From the NCBI GenBank assembly GCA_003166955.1, contig PMUI01000103.1, forward strand, positions 1-58,428: a stretch of 58,428 nt of DNA. Reading direction: 5' to 3'. The notes beneath the pieces were generated by a model. It did no database searches. It saw only the letters and a program-made list of their open reading frames with translations, and had not been told where the DNA came from. Shown here one piece after another: positions 18,537 through 27,139 of this stretch (positions are counted from its first letter, which is position 1; each line of letters begins with the position of its first letter). This stretch comes from Acidobacterium sp. (lineage in GTDB: Bacteria > Acidobacteriota > Terriglobia > Terriglobales > Acidobacteriaceae). Both the position numbers and the translations under genes were made by a program.

Positions 18537-21182
18537 CTACTTCACCACGATGTTGATCAGCTTCCGCGGCACCACAATGATCCGGACAATCTCCTTGCCC
18601 GCAATCAGCGCTCTGATCTTCTCATCGGCCAGCGCCGCATCGCGCAGCGTGTCCTCATCCGCATCGGCGCTCACCTTCACCACCGCCCGCAGCTTCCCGT
18701 TGATCTGCGCAGGAATCTCAATCTGCTCCTCGCGTGCCAGCGCCTCGTCGAACTTCGGCCACGGCGCGCGCAGCAAATCGCTCTTCTCGCCCAAATGCTC
18801 CCACAACTCAAACGCCAGATACGGCGCGAACGGCGCCAGCAACAACACCAGGGCTCGCAGAATCTCCGCCAGCACCGCATCGGGAACCTTGCCCTCGCCG
18901 ATCGCCCCCTCCGCCGCGGTCAGCGCATTCACCAGCTCCATGATTGCCGCAATGCAAGTATTGAAATGCCACCGCCCCGCAAAGTCCTCGGTGATCTTCC
19001 GGATCGTCTGATGCAGTTTGCGCAAGAGGGCCTGCGACTCCGGGGACAATCCAGCGCTCGGCCCGACCTCGCCTTTCGCGCGCTCCTCGTACTTCGTCGT
19101 GAAGCGCCAGACACGCCCTAAAAACCGGCTCACTCCCGCAACCCCATCCTCCTGCCACTCCAGATCGCGGTCCGGCGGCGCCGCAAACAACGAGTACATC
19201 CGAGTCGCATCCGCCCCGTAGCGCGCAATCATCTCGTCCGGCGAAACCACATTGCCTTTCGACTTCGACATCTTCGCGCCGTTGCGGATCACCATCCCCT
19301 GCGTGAACAGCCGCTCCACCGGCTCGTCGTTCCGCACCAGCCCCAGGTCGCGCATCACCTTCGTCCAGAAGCGCGAGTAGATCAAATGCAGGATGGCGTG
19401 CTCCACCCCGCCCACGTACTGGTCGATCGGGAACCAATAAGCAACCGTATCGGTTGCAAATGGAGCCTTGTCATTGTGCGCGTCCGTGTAGCGGTAGAAA
19501 TACCAGGACGAATCGACGAAAGTATCCATCGTGTCCGTCTCGCGCAGCGCTTTCCCGCCGCATTTTGGACACTTCGCGTTTACAAATTCCGGCATCCGCG
19601 CCAGTGGCGACCCGCCCGTCTGCGTGATCTCCACATTTTCCGGCAAAATCACCGGCAAATCGCTGTCCGCAACCGGCACGATCCCGCACGCCCCGCAGTA
19701 CAGCATCGGAATCGGCGTTCCCCAGTATCTCTGCCGGCTGATTCCCCAGTCCTTCAGCCGATATGTAACCGTCGCCTTGCCGAATTTGTGCTCCCCGGCG
19801 TACGCAGCCATCTTGTGCTGCGCTTCCACGCACCCCAGCGAATTGAATTCGCCGGAATTGATCAGCAGGCTGTCCTCGGCGATATATGGCAGCAGCGCTT
19901 CGGACTCGCCGTTCTCCGCAGCCTCCCCCGTACGCCTCGGCAGAATGACGATCCGGATCTCCAGCCCGTACTTTTTCGCGAAATCGCAGTCGCGATCGTC
20001 GTGCGCCGGCACTGACATGATCGCGCCCGTGCCGTAATCCATCAGAATATAGTTCCCCACCCACACCGGCAGCCGCTCGCCGTTAAACGGATTGATGGCG
20101 TAGTGCCCCGTAAACACGCCATGCTTCTCAATGGCGCCCACATCGCCCGCGTCGCGCGCCTTCTTCTGCTGCTCCAGCAGTGATGCGACCGCATCCGACA
20201 GGCCCGGATCCGTCGCCGCCATCTCTCTCACCAGCGGATGCTCCGGCGCCAGCTGCAAGCTCGTCGCCCCATAAATCGTATCCACGCGCGTCGTGAAAAC
20301 CGGAATCTTCTTCCCCGTGCCCTTCACGCCCTCGCGCGCCGGCAACAGCGCAGTCCCCGCCCTGCGCGCCTTCTCTTCGTCTTCCGAGCCGTCGCTCGGA
20401 TCCTCCAGCTCGAACGCGACCTCCGCGCCCTCGCTGCGCCCGATCCAGTTTCGCTGCATGGTGCGAACCTTCTCCGGCCACCCATCCAGCTTCGCCAGAT
20501 CGTCCAGCAGTTCCTGCGCGTAATTCGTGATCCGCAAAAACCACTGCTCAAGATCCCGCTGCCCGACAATCTGCTCTTCGTGCCGCCAGCAGCACCCGTT
20601 CACCACCTGCTCGTTCGCCAGCACCGTCGCGCACTGCGGACACCAGTTCACCTTGCTCTTCCTGCGATACGCCAGCCCCCGCTCGTACATCCGCAAAAAG
20701 AACCACTGGTTCCACCGGTAGTATTCCGGCAGGCAAGTCGTCACCTCATTGCGCCAGTCGTACGCCAGCCCCAGCCGCTTCATCTGGCGCTTCATGGCCG
20801 CGATGTTCTGGAGCGTCCACTGCCGTGGCGGCGTGTTGTTCTTCAGAGCCGCATTCTCGGCCGGCAACCCGAACGCGTCCCACCCCATCGGGTGCAGCAC
20901 GTTATAGCCCTGCATCCACATGTAGCGCGCAAGCGCGTCGTCAATCGAGTAGTTGCGCACGTGCCCCATGTGCAGCTGCCCCGACGGATACGGCAGCATC
21001 CCCAGCACGTAATACTTCGGCTTCGCCGAAGACCTCGGCTCCGTCGCATACAACTCCGGCTGCGTCTCCCAGCGCGCCTCCCACTTCGCCTCAATCTCGG
21101 CGGGAGTGTAGCGAGCCTCCAAAGGTGCGGAATCCCCGGCGGCCGCCATTGCGGCGGCTTCTGTTTGCTCTTTTGTCGCCAT
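18537..21182 (-). CDS. leuS: Leucyl-tRNA synthetase
   Basis: 881 residues, normal for bacterial LeuRS. The HIGH motif is HMGH (71-74, in YPSGQLHMGHVRNY) and the KMSKS motif is exact (637-641). The CP1 editing domain (about 240-440) includes the TTRVDTIYGATSLQLAPEHP segment, with the threonine-rich start (FTTRVDT) slightly changed from the TTRPDT consensus. The zinc-binding CPQC in VNWCPQCATVLANEQV is present. The frame runs upstream to 21236, but MATKEQ at 21182 is the natural start. It charges tRNA-Leu; a tRNA-Leu gene also lies in this window. Confidence 0.98.
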   Translation of the reverse strand: MATKEQTEAAAMAAAGDSAPLEARYTPAEIEAKWEARWETQPELYATEPRSSAKPKYYVLGMLPYPSGQLHMGHVRNYSIDDALARYMWMQGYNVLHPMGWDAFGLPAENAALKNNTPPRQWTLQNIAAMKRQMKRLGLAYDWRNEVTTCLPEYYRWNQWFFLRMYERGLAYRRKSKVNWCPQCATVLANEQVVNGCCWRHEEQIVGQRDLEQWFLRITNYAQELLDDLAKLDGWPEKVRTMQRNWIGRSEGAEVAFELEDPSDGSEDEEKARRAGTALLPAREGVKGTGKKIPVFTTRVDTIYGATSLQLAPEHPLVREMAATDPGLSDAVASLLEQQKKARDAGDVGAIEKHGVFTGHYAINPFNGERLPVWVGNYILMDYGTGAIMSVPAHDDRDCDFAKKYGLEIRIVILPRRTGEAAENGESEALLPYIAEDSLLINSGEFNSLGCVEAQHKMAAYAGEHKFGKATVTYRLKDWGISRQRYWGTPIPMLYCGACGIVPVADSDLPVILPENVEITQTGGSPLARMPEFVNAKCPKCGGKALRETDTMDTFVDSSWYFYRYTDAHNDKAPFATDTVAYWFPIDQYVGGVEHAILHLIYSRFWTKVMRDLGLVRNDEPVERLFTQGMVIRNGAKMSKSKGNVVSPDEMIARYGADATRMYSLFAAPPDRDLEWQEDGVAGVSRFLGRVWRFTTKYEERAKGEVGPSAGLSPESQALLRKLHQTIRKITEDFAGRWHFNTCIAAIMELVNALTAAEGAIGEGKVPDAVLAEILRALVLLLAPFAPYLAFELWEHLGEKSDLLRAPWPKFDEALAREEQIEIPAQINGKLRAVVKVSADADEDTLRDAALADEKIRALIAGKEIVRIIVVPRKLINIVVK

Positions 21183-21272
21183 AAACGTGCTCAGTTCTGA
21201 TTGTAAATTGATGCGACTGCCCGCCGTTCGACGCACCCTGTCAGCCGCAGATCCCGCCTCTCGCCTGCGTCC

Positions 21273-21300
21273 TAATCCCTAATCCCTAAACCCTGATCCC
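21273..21300. repeat. Heptamer array (TAATCCC/TAAACCC/TGATCCC)
   Basis: TAATCCC, TAATCCC, TAAACCC, TGATCCC: four units in register. The array supplies the nfo stop codon and the last residues (GSGFRD) of endonuclease IV. Confidence 0.85.
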
Positions 21301-22169
21301 TTCGTGCGCTGGCCAACGGCCAGTGCACGCATCGTCTCCACATTCCGCAGCTCATCGCCGTCTTCATCCACCGGAGTCTCCGCAATAAACGCGCAATGCG
21401 CAAACCGCGCATCGTTCAGCAGGCGGCGAAACGGCTCCAGCCCCATCGTCCCCCTACCTATATGTTGATGCCGATCCAGCCGCGACCCGCGTGCCGCCTT
21501 CGCGTCATTCATGTGCCAAACCCGCACCGCATCCAGCCCCATCGTGCCCGCCACCCACTGCACGGTCTGCTCGTACCCGGCCTCACTCACCAGGTCGTAC
21601 CCGGCCACATGGCAATGGCACGTATCGAGACACGCTCCCACCGGCACAATCCCGCGCACCAGCTCGATCAGCTCCGCCACCTGCTCAAAACTTCCGCCCA
21701 ATGAAAACTCCGCCCCCGCCGTGTTCTCGATCAGCACCCGAAAATCGCAGTCGTCGAACCGCACGCCTTCCACAGCTCGCGCAATCGACTCCGCCGCCAG
21801 CCGCAATCCTTCGGTTCGCGTCAGCCCCTTCCACGATCCAGGATGCAGCACCAAATATTCGGCCCCAAGCGCCAGCGCTCGCTCCACCTCGCCCCGAAAC
21901 GCCTCGATGGACTTCTCCCGAAACAACTCCGTCGCGCTGCACAAATTCACCAAATAACTCGCGTGGATCACCAGCGGCGCGCAATCGAATTCCTTCCGCA
22001 GCCGCCGCATCTGGTCGCAGTGGCTCGCCTCCAGCCGCTGCGCGCGCCACATCCGCGGGCTCGAGGAAAAAATCTGAAAAGTATTCGCGCCGATTTCGTG
22101 CGCCCGCTCAGCCGCGCGAAACACCCCACCCGCCGTCGAAAGATGAATCCCAATCCGTCGCTTCGCCAC
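21279..22169 (-). CDS. nfo: Endonuclease IV (AP endonuclease)
   Basis: 296 residues, TIM-barrel AP endonuclease of family 2. Zinc-site motifs are intact: IHASYLVNL, LIENTAGAEFSLGG, CLDTCHCHVAGYDLV and WHMNDAKAARGSRLDRHQHI. It incises DNA at abasic sites in base-excision repair. GTG start at 22169. The C-terminal ~15 residues are encoded by a palindromic GGCCAACGGCC element and a heptamer array, so the protein end appears to have been altered by repeats. vapC lies 16 bp upstream on the same strand, so transcription may continue from the toxin-antitoxin operon. Confidence 0.96.
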   Translation of the reverse strand: MAKRRIGIHLSTAGGVFRAAERAHEIGANTFQIFSSSPRMWRAQRLEASHCDQMRRLRKEFDCAPLVIHASYLVNLCSATELFREKSIEAFRGEVERALALGAEYLVLHPGSWKGLTRTEGLRLAAESIARAVEGVRFDDCDFRVLIENTAGAEFSLGGSFEQVAELIELVRGIVPVGACLDTCHCHVAGYDLVSEAGYEQTVQWVAGTMGLDAVRVWHMNDAKAARGSRLDRHQHIGRGTMGLEPFRRLLNDARFAHCAFIAETPVDEDGDELRNVETMRALAVGQRTKGSGFRD

Positions 22170-22185
22170 TGTACCTTCGACCGCC

Positions 22186-22614
22186 TCAAATCTGTGTCCA
22201 AAGATTCAAAAGGGATACGCGCGTCGGTGCGAAATGGCTGGTATTCCTTGTCACGAGGGTCAGATCGAAATGCAAAGCAGTTGCTGCAAGCAGCGCGTCG
22301 ATACTTGCGACAGTCTTCCCTTTCCGCTTTGCCTCGGCGGAGATCGATCCCCAGCGATCTGCGACCAACCGGTCAATCGGCAGAATTCTGCCGGCGAACC
22401 GAACTGTGAGATCTGTCTCAAGCCAACCTTCAAGTTGCGCGCGCCGCTTTCCCGTGGCCAAGCCGGCAATACCCTTGCGTATCTCTCCCAATGTCAACAC
22501 GCTTAAGTGAAGAAGTGCCTCATCAGTGCGATCGATCCATTCGAGGACTCGCCGCTCCGGCCTGGGACTGACTACTTCAGAGATGCAGTTTGTGTCGAGC
22601 AGAAACCCGCTCAC
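22186..22614 (-). CDS. PIN-domain toxin, VapC-like ribonuclease
   Basis: 142 residues. PIN acidic residues are visible: Asp7 (FLLDTNCISE), Glu44 (LGEIRKG) and Asp106 (SIDALLAATA), with the late TRN at 122-124. These chelate Mg/Mn for cleavage of RNA, usually tRNA or rRNA in known VapCs. It starts at GTG overlapping the antitoxin stop by four bases (GTGA), the classic antitoxin-toxin coupling. Closest to the FitB/VapC subgroup with LLDTNCISE. Expected to be silent while bound to its antitoxin. Confidence 0.92.
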   Translation of the reverse strand: MSGFLLDTNCISEVVSPRPERRVLEWIDRTDEALLHLSVLTLGEIRKGIAGLATGKRRAQLEGWLETDLTVRFAGRILPIDRLVADRWGSISAEAKRKGKTVASIDALLAATALHFDLTLVTRNTSHFAPTRVSLLNLWTQI

Positions 22615-22919
22615 AACTCGATCTCCCGATCCGCATCGCGACTGCGCTCAAGATCAAGATCGGCGCCCACAAGCGGCGATTCACGAAAGAACTGGACCAG
22701 GCTCATTGGCTGGCGCGACTTCGCCGACAACTCCTCGTAAACCTCTTCGGCCACCATCACCACACTCTCGCGACCCTGGCGCGTGATGCGCTGGGGTCCT
22801 TTGGTGCGGGCGAGCCGGAAGACCTCACTGAAGCGAGCTTTCGCCGTCTGCACCTGCCATGCACCTGGCGTTGGATCAGCGGTTCGCTTCCGAGGAAGGC
22901 TTTTGATTCGGTTAGGCAT
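22611..22919 (-). CDS. Phd/YefM-type antitoxin
   Basis: 102 residues. The core WQVQTAKARFSEVFRLARTKGPQRITRQGRESVVMVAEEVYEEL is a Phd/YefM DNA-binding fold with the typical AKARFSEV start and the 'RES VVMV' strand. The C-terminal half (FFRESPLVGADLDLERSRD) would wrap the toxin. A good ribosome-binding site (AGGAG 8 nt upstream) and an operator palindrome overlapping the promoter precede it. The N-terminal 18 residues are basic and Pro-rich, an extension beyond the usual family length. Confidence 0.9.
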   Translation of the reverse strand: MPNRIKSLPRKRTADPTPGAWQVQTAKARFSEVFRLARTKGPQRITRQGRESVVMVAEEVYEELSAKSRQPMSLVQFFRESPLVGADLDLERSRDADREIEL

Positions 22920-22935
22920 ATTTTTTTCTCCTGAC

Positions 22936-22960
22936 AGACTAGTCTGACTAGTTCATTATA
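22936..22960 (-). promoter_or_regulatory. Toxin-antitoxin promoter and operator
   Basis: On the minus strand a perfect -10 TATAAT (22960-22955) is followed by a perfect 10-bp palindrome AGACTAGTCT (22936-22945) and a second ACTAG half (22948-22952) before the antitoxin Shine-Dalgarno. Antitoxin binding here would autorepress the operon. The -35 is weak. Confidence 0.7.
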
Positions 22961-23033
22961 GCGATGCGTCGAGCGTCTCGCCCGCTTTTTGCACACATAT
23001 CCACCCATCTCTTCCCCTGTATCCTGACCCTTC

Positions 23034-25850
23034 GTGCCAGAGGCCACCACCGACTCCCAAACCCCGCTCATGCGCCAGTACCTGGCCGCCAAACGCCAGC
23101 ACCCCGACGCCCTGCTCTTCTTCCGCCTCGGCGATTTCTACGAGCTCTTCTTCGACGACGCTAAAACCGCCTCCCGCGAGCTCCAGCTCACCCTCACCGC
23201 CCGCGACAAGGAGCGCAACACCCCCATGTGCGGCGTCCCCTGGCACGCTGCCGAAAACTACATCGCCCGCCTCCTCCGCCAGGGCTACCGCGTCGCCATC
23301 TGCGACCAGATGGAGGACCCAAAGCTCACTAAGAAAATCGTCCGTCGCGAAGTCACCCGCGTCCTCACTCCGGGCACCGCCCTCGACCCCGCCCTCGCCG
23401 CCGAGCAGTCCAACTACCTCGCCGCGGTCCACCTCACCGACAACGCGGCAGGCCTCGCCTGGCTCGACCTCTCCACCGGTGACTTCCGCGCTACAGAATT
23501 CTCCGGTCCGGCTCTGTCGAGTCAGGCCCTCTCCAGTCAGGGCGCCGCCAGTCCTTCCGCGACAGTCCAGTGCCTCGAAGAACTCCTCCGCCTCCAGCCC
23601 GCCGAACTCATCTTCCCCACTACCCGTGGCCCCTTCGGGCCTGGTTCCCGAGTAACGCCCGATCCCGCCACCCTCGCCACTCTCCTCGCCCAAATCAAAA
23701 CCCGCACTCCCGTCGACGACTTTGCCTTCTCCGCCGACTTCGCCATCCCCCTCCTCGAACGCCAACTCGGCAGCCACTCCCTCGAAGGCTTCGGCCTCGC
23801 CACCCATCCTGCCGCCGCCATCGCCGCCGGCGCCATCGTCCACTACGTCCGCACGACACAGCAATCCGAAGCCAGCCACGTCGACTCCCTCCGCTTCTAC
23901 GCCCGCGCCGAGTGCCTCCACCTCGATCAGGTCACCGCCCGCAACCTCGAGCTCACAGACCCCCTCTTCACCGACGCCGGCCCCGACGTCACTCTCTTCC
24001 GCACCATGGACGCCTGCTGCACTCCGATGGGCAAGCGCATGCTTCGCGCCTCACTGTTGCGGCCCATGATCGACCCCGCCGCTATCGAATCCCGTTACGC
24101 CGCGGTCGACGCCGCCCGCCAGGACCTCATCCGCCGCGAAGAACTTCGCCGCGCTCTCCACGGCGTCCTCGACCTCGACCGCCTCCTCGCCCGCATCTCC
24201 CTCGACAGCGCTGGCCCCCGCGACGTCCTCGCCCTCGCCGCCTCCCTCCGACACCTCCCCGAAGTCCGCAAAGCCGCCGCTGCTCTCGCAGAAAATCTCA
24301 CGGACAAAAAAAATGAGCTGTCATCTAATAAAAATGAGGTGTCATTCCGAGCGGAGCGGAGCGGAGTCGAGGAACCTCGCGTTTCGTCCGAGCCACCACA
24401 ACCCTTCTGGACCCACTCCTCCACAACCCTCGACACCCTCGAAGACCTCGCCACCGTCATCTTCACCACCCTTGTCCCCGAACCGCCCCTCACCCTCGCC
24501 GAAGGTGGAGTCATTGCCCCAGGCATCGACCCCGAGTTAGACGACCTCCGTAACACAGGTTCATCCGGCCGAGCCTCCATCGCCGCCATTGAAGACCGCG
24601 AACGCCGCCGCACCGGCATCAACTCCCTTAAAGTTCGCTTCAACTCCGTCTTCGGCTACTACATCGAGATCACCAAATCGAACCTCGCCGCCGTCCCCGC
24701 CGACTACGAACGCAAGCAAACCCTCGTCAACGCCGAGCGCTTCACCACCCCCGAGCTCAAGGACTACGAAGTCAAAGTCCTCACCGCCCAGGAGCGCTCC
24801 GTCGAAATAGAAAAGCGCCTCTTCGCCGACCTCCGCCGCCGCCTCATCGAAAACGCCGGCCGTATCCGCCGCACCAGCGCCGCCGTTGCGGAAATCGACC
24901 TCGTCGCCAACTTCGCCCACCTCGCCGCGCTCCGCAGCTACACCCGCCCCCACATCGACCCAGCCCCCATCCTCGAAATCGTCGGCGGCCGCCATCCCGT
25001 CATCGAGTGCCTCATGGAGAACGCCGGCGAATCCCGCTTCGTCCCCAACGACCTCTACCTCGACGCCGGCGAAACCACCTCCGCCCCCAACCTCCTCCTC
25101 ATCACCGGCCCCAACATGGGCGGCAAATCCACCTACCTCCGCCAGGCCGCGCTCCTCGTCATCCTCGCCCAGGCGGGCAGCTTCGTCCCCGCCGCCCGCA
25201 TGACCTACGGCATTGTCGACCGCGTCTATACCCGCATCGGCGCCGCCGACAACCTCGCCCGCGGCCGCTCCACCTTCATGGTCGAAATGACCGAAACAGC
25301 CACCATCCTCAACACCGCCACCCCCCGCTCCCTCATCCTCCTCGACGAAATGGGCCGCGGCACTTCCACCTTCGATGGCCTCGCCCTCGCCTGGTCCACG
25401 CTTGAATATCTGCAGCGCAATATCGGAGCCCGCGCCCTCTTCGCCACCCACTACCACGAGCTCACCATCCTCGCCGACGAGTTCCCCCGCCTAAAAAACC
25501 TGCATGTTGTGGTCAGAGAATCCCCCCAGGGAATCGTTTTTCTGCATCGGATAGAAGAAGGGCCTGCGAATCGGAGTTACGGTATCGACGTCGCGCGCTT
25601 GGCCGGCCTTCCCCCGGAAGTTATTCTGCGTGCCCGTCAGGTGCTCAAGCTGCACGAGCGTTCCGAGCGGCATAATGTTGCCGTGGAAATTGAACCCTCG
25701 CTGCAACTGACTATGTTCACTCCGCTCTCGCAGCGCATCCTCGATCGTTTGGCGGAGACCGACATCGACACTCTTACGCCCCTTCAGGCGCTGAATCTTC
25801 TGGAAGAATTAAAAACCGAAATCGGGGATAGGAAAGTTAGCGCAAGCTGA
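23034..25850 (+). CDS. mutS: DNA mismatch repair protein MutS
   Basis: 938 residues, about 60-80 longer than usual. The N-terminal mismatch-reading domain has the FYELFFDDA segment (GDFYELF); domain V has Walker A TGPNMGGKSTYLRQ and the LLDEMGRGTSTFDG Walker B; ATHYHEL follows. It recognises mispaired bases and, with MutL, triggers repair. Starts at GTG (23034). Two low-complexity insertions stand out: an SSQAL/SSQGAAS stretch near residue 160, and a ~30-residue segment near 423-452 encoded by an AT-rich tract plus a dispersed REP. From about 25490 the third codon positions become visibly less C-rich. Confidence 0.96.
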   Translation: MPEATTDSQTPLMRQYLAAKRQHPDALLFFRLGDFYELFFDDAKTASRELQLTLTARDKERNTPMCGVPWHAAENYIARLLRQGYRVAICDQMEDPKLTKKIVRREVTRVLTPGTALDPALAAEQSNYLAAVHLTDNAAGLAWLDLSTGDFRATEFSGPALSSQALSSQGAASPSATVQCLEELLRLQPAELIFPTTRGPFGPGSRVTPDPATLATLLAQIKTRTPVDDFAFSADFAIPLLERQLGSHSLEGFGLATHPAAAIAAGAIVHYVRTTQQSEASHVDSLRFYARAECLHLDQVTARNLELTDPLFTDAGPDVTLFRTMDACCTPMGKRMLRASLLRPMIDPAAIESRYAAVDAARQDLIRREELRRALHGVLDLDRLLARISLDSAGPRDVLALAASLRHLPEVRKAAAALAENLTDKKNELSSNKNEVSFRAERSGVEEPRVSSEPPQPFWTHSSTTLDTLEDLATVIFTTLVPEPPLTLAEGGVIAPGIDPELDDLRNTGSSGRASIAAIEDRERRRTGINSLKVRFNSVFGYYIEITKSNLAAVPADYERKQTLVNAERFTTPELKDYEVKVLTAQERSVEIEKRLFADLRRRLIENAGRIRRTSAAVAEIDLVANFAHLAALRSYTRPHIDPAPILEIVGGRHPVIECLMENAGESRFVPNDLYLDAGETTSAPNLLLITGPNMGGKSTYLRQAALLVILAQAGSFVPAARMTYGIVDRVYTRIGAADNLARGRSTFMVEMTETATILNTATPRSLILLDEMGRGTSTFDGLALAWSTLEYLQRNIGARALFATHYHELTILADEFPRLKNLHVVVRESPQGIVFLHRIEEGPANRSYGIDVARLAGLPPEVILRARQVLKLHERSERHNVAVEIEPSLQLTMFTPLSQRILDRLAETDIDTLTPLQALNLLEELKTEIGDRKVSAS
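24308..24385 (+). repeat. REP copy C with AT-rich lead, in frame inside mutS
   Basis: AAAAATGAGCTGTCAT and AAAAATGAGGTGTCAT are tandem near-copies. They are followed by TCCGAGCGGAGCGGAGCGGA, then GTCGAGGAACCTCGCG, a variant of the GTCATCCTGAGCGAAGC repeat. It is read as KNELSSNKNEVSFRAERSG then VEEPRVSS in domain III of MutS. Confidence 0.7.
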
Positions 25851-25863
25851 TAGGGATTCGCCC

Positions 25864-27078
25864 ATGAGCACACGGCGCAGTCAAAACCCCATCTCCGCCC
25901 CCGAAACTTCGAGCACGAACGGCCGCCGCCAATCCCGCGTCTTCATGCCCCGCCGTCGCAACGTGCAGCTCGCCGAAGAGGCTGGCCAGATCCTCATCGC
26001 CGGCGTCGCTGGCGCCTCCCTCTCCGTCGAAGAGCGCGCCTGGCTCCGCCGCATCCGCCCCGGCGGCATCATTCTCTTTCGCCGCAACATCGAGCAGCCC
26101 GCGCAGGTCGCCTCGCTCCTCCGCGAAGCCGACCACGCCGGCTCCACGCCGCTCTTCCGCTCGATCGACCTCGAAGGCGGCCTCGTCGACCGCCTCCGCG
26201 ACCTCATCGCCCCCATGCCTTCCGCGGCCGCCGTCTTCGCCACCGGCAAGCGCACCCTCTATCGTCAGCACGGCTGGCTCATCGCCCGCGAAGCCCGCGC
26301 CCTCGGCTTCAACACCGTCTTCGCGCCCGTCCTCGACCTCGCCCTCCGCGAATCCGCCTCTATCCTCCGCACTCGCGCCGTTTCCAACGAGCCCGGCCGC
26401 GTCATCGACTACGCCCGCTACTTCCTCGCCGGCATCAGGAACGAAGAAATCCTCGCCTGCGGCAAACACTTTCCCGGCCTCGGCGGCGGCACCATCGACT
26501 CACACCAGTCCATGCCCGTCATCCACCGTCAAACGCGCCTCATGTGGCGCACCGATCTCGCCCCCTGGCTCGCCGTTGCCGACCGCCTCCCCTTCGCCAT
26601 GGTCGCCCACGCCTCTTACCCCTGGCCCGGCCGCGACTCCGTCCCCGCCACCGTCTCCCGCTTCTGGGTCACCAACGTCCTCCGCCGCCAGATCCGCTTC
26701 CGCGGCATCATCCTCTCCGACGACATGGAAATGGGCGGCATCCTCTCCCAGATGTCCATCGAAGAAGCCTCCATCCAGGCCCTCCTCGCCGGCATTCAAA
26801 TGATCGAAATCTGCCGCGACCCCTCGCTCATCCAACGCGCCTACGAGGCCATCCTCAAAGAAGCCGAGCGCTCGCCCGCCTTCCGCGAATGCGTCGCCAG
26901 CGCCTGGCGCAAGATCCACCGCTCCAAGAAGAAGTGGCTGAAGCCCACGCGCCGCCAGAATCTCTCCGCCGCCCGCTTCGATCGCCTCTGCGAAGAAGTA
27001 AAGAAATTTGCCGCCCAGGTCGGCGAAACCCCCGCCACCTCCGCCCCCGATCCCGAACGCTGGAAAGGCCTCCAATAA
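25864..27078 (+). CDS. nagZ: Glycoside hydrolase family 3, NagZ-like beta-N-acetylhexosaminidase
   Basis: 404 residues. GH3 signatures: GIILFRRNI, IDLEGGLVDRL, the K-H-F-P-G segment at KHFPGLGGGTIDSHQSMP, and the nucleophile region ILSDDMEMGG (Asp286/287). NagZ-type enzymes use an Asp-Ser-His dyad as acid/base, and DSH is kept here, although the usual GHGD has become GLGG. Predicted role is release of GlcNAc from anhydro-muropeptides in peptidoglycan recycling. It starts 13 bp after mutS. Two starts are possible (25864 or the Met at 25948, where the fold really begins). The C-terminal basic tail (about 350-404) is unusual. Confidence 0.85.
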   Translation: MSTRRSQNPISAPETSSTNGRRQSRVFMPRRRNVQLAEEAGQILIAGVAGASLSVEERAWLRRIRPGGIILFRRNIEQPAQVASLLREADHAGSTPLFRSIDLEGGLVDRLRDLIAPMPSAAAVFATGKRTLYRQHGWLIAREARALGFNTVFAPVLDLALRESASILRTRAVSNEPGRVIDYARYFLAGIRNEEILACGKHFPGLGGGTIDSHQSMPVIHRQTRLMWRTDLAPWLAVADRLPFAMVAHASYPWPGRDSVPATVSRFWVTNVLRRQIRFRGIILSDDMEMGGILSQMSIEEASIQALLAGIQMIEICRDPSLIQRAYEAILKEAERSPAFRECVASAWRKIHRSKKKWLKPTRRQNLSAARFDRLCEEVKKFAAQVGETPATSAPDPERWKGLQ

Positions 27079-27080
27079 CC

Positions 27081-27094
27081 CGCCCGCGCGGGCG
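27081..27094. terminator. GC palindrome between convergent genes
   Basis: CGCCCGCGCGGGCG, a perfect 14-bp palindrome two bases past the nagZ stop and facing the alcohol dehydrogenase stop. It could act as a terminator hairpin for both, but there is no T-run. Confidence 0.35.
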
Positions 27095-27139
27095 CTGGCC
27101 GCGAGGATTGGGCGACCGATCTGTGAATGTGCCTCGCCC

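Noticed and set aside
16846-21182. Operon link between the flavoprotein, the membrane protein and leuS
   Set aside because: The membrane protein and leuS are 5 bp apart, but a 54-bp gap with a CTCTGTG repeat separates the flavoprotein; no functional link is apparent.
22956-23921. 321-residue minus-strand frame over the mutS start
   Set aside because: Gly/Glu-rich antisense translation of mutS.
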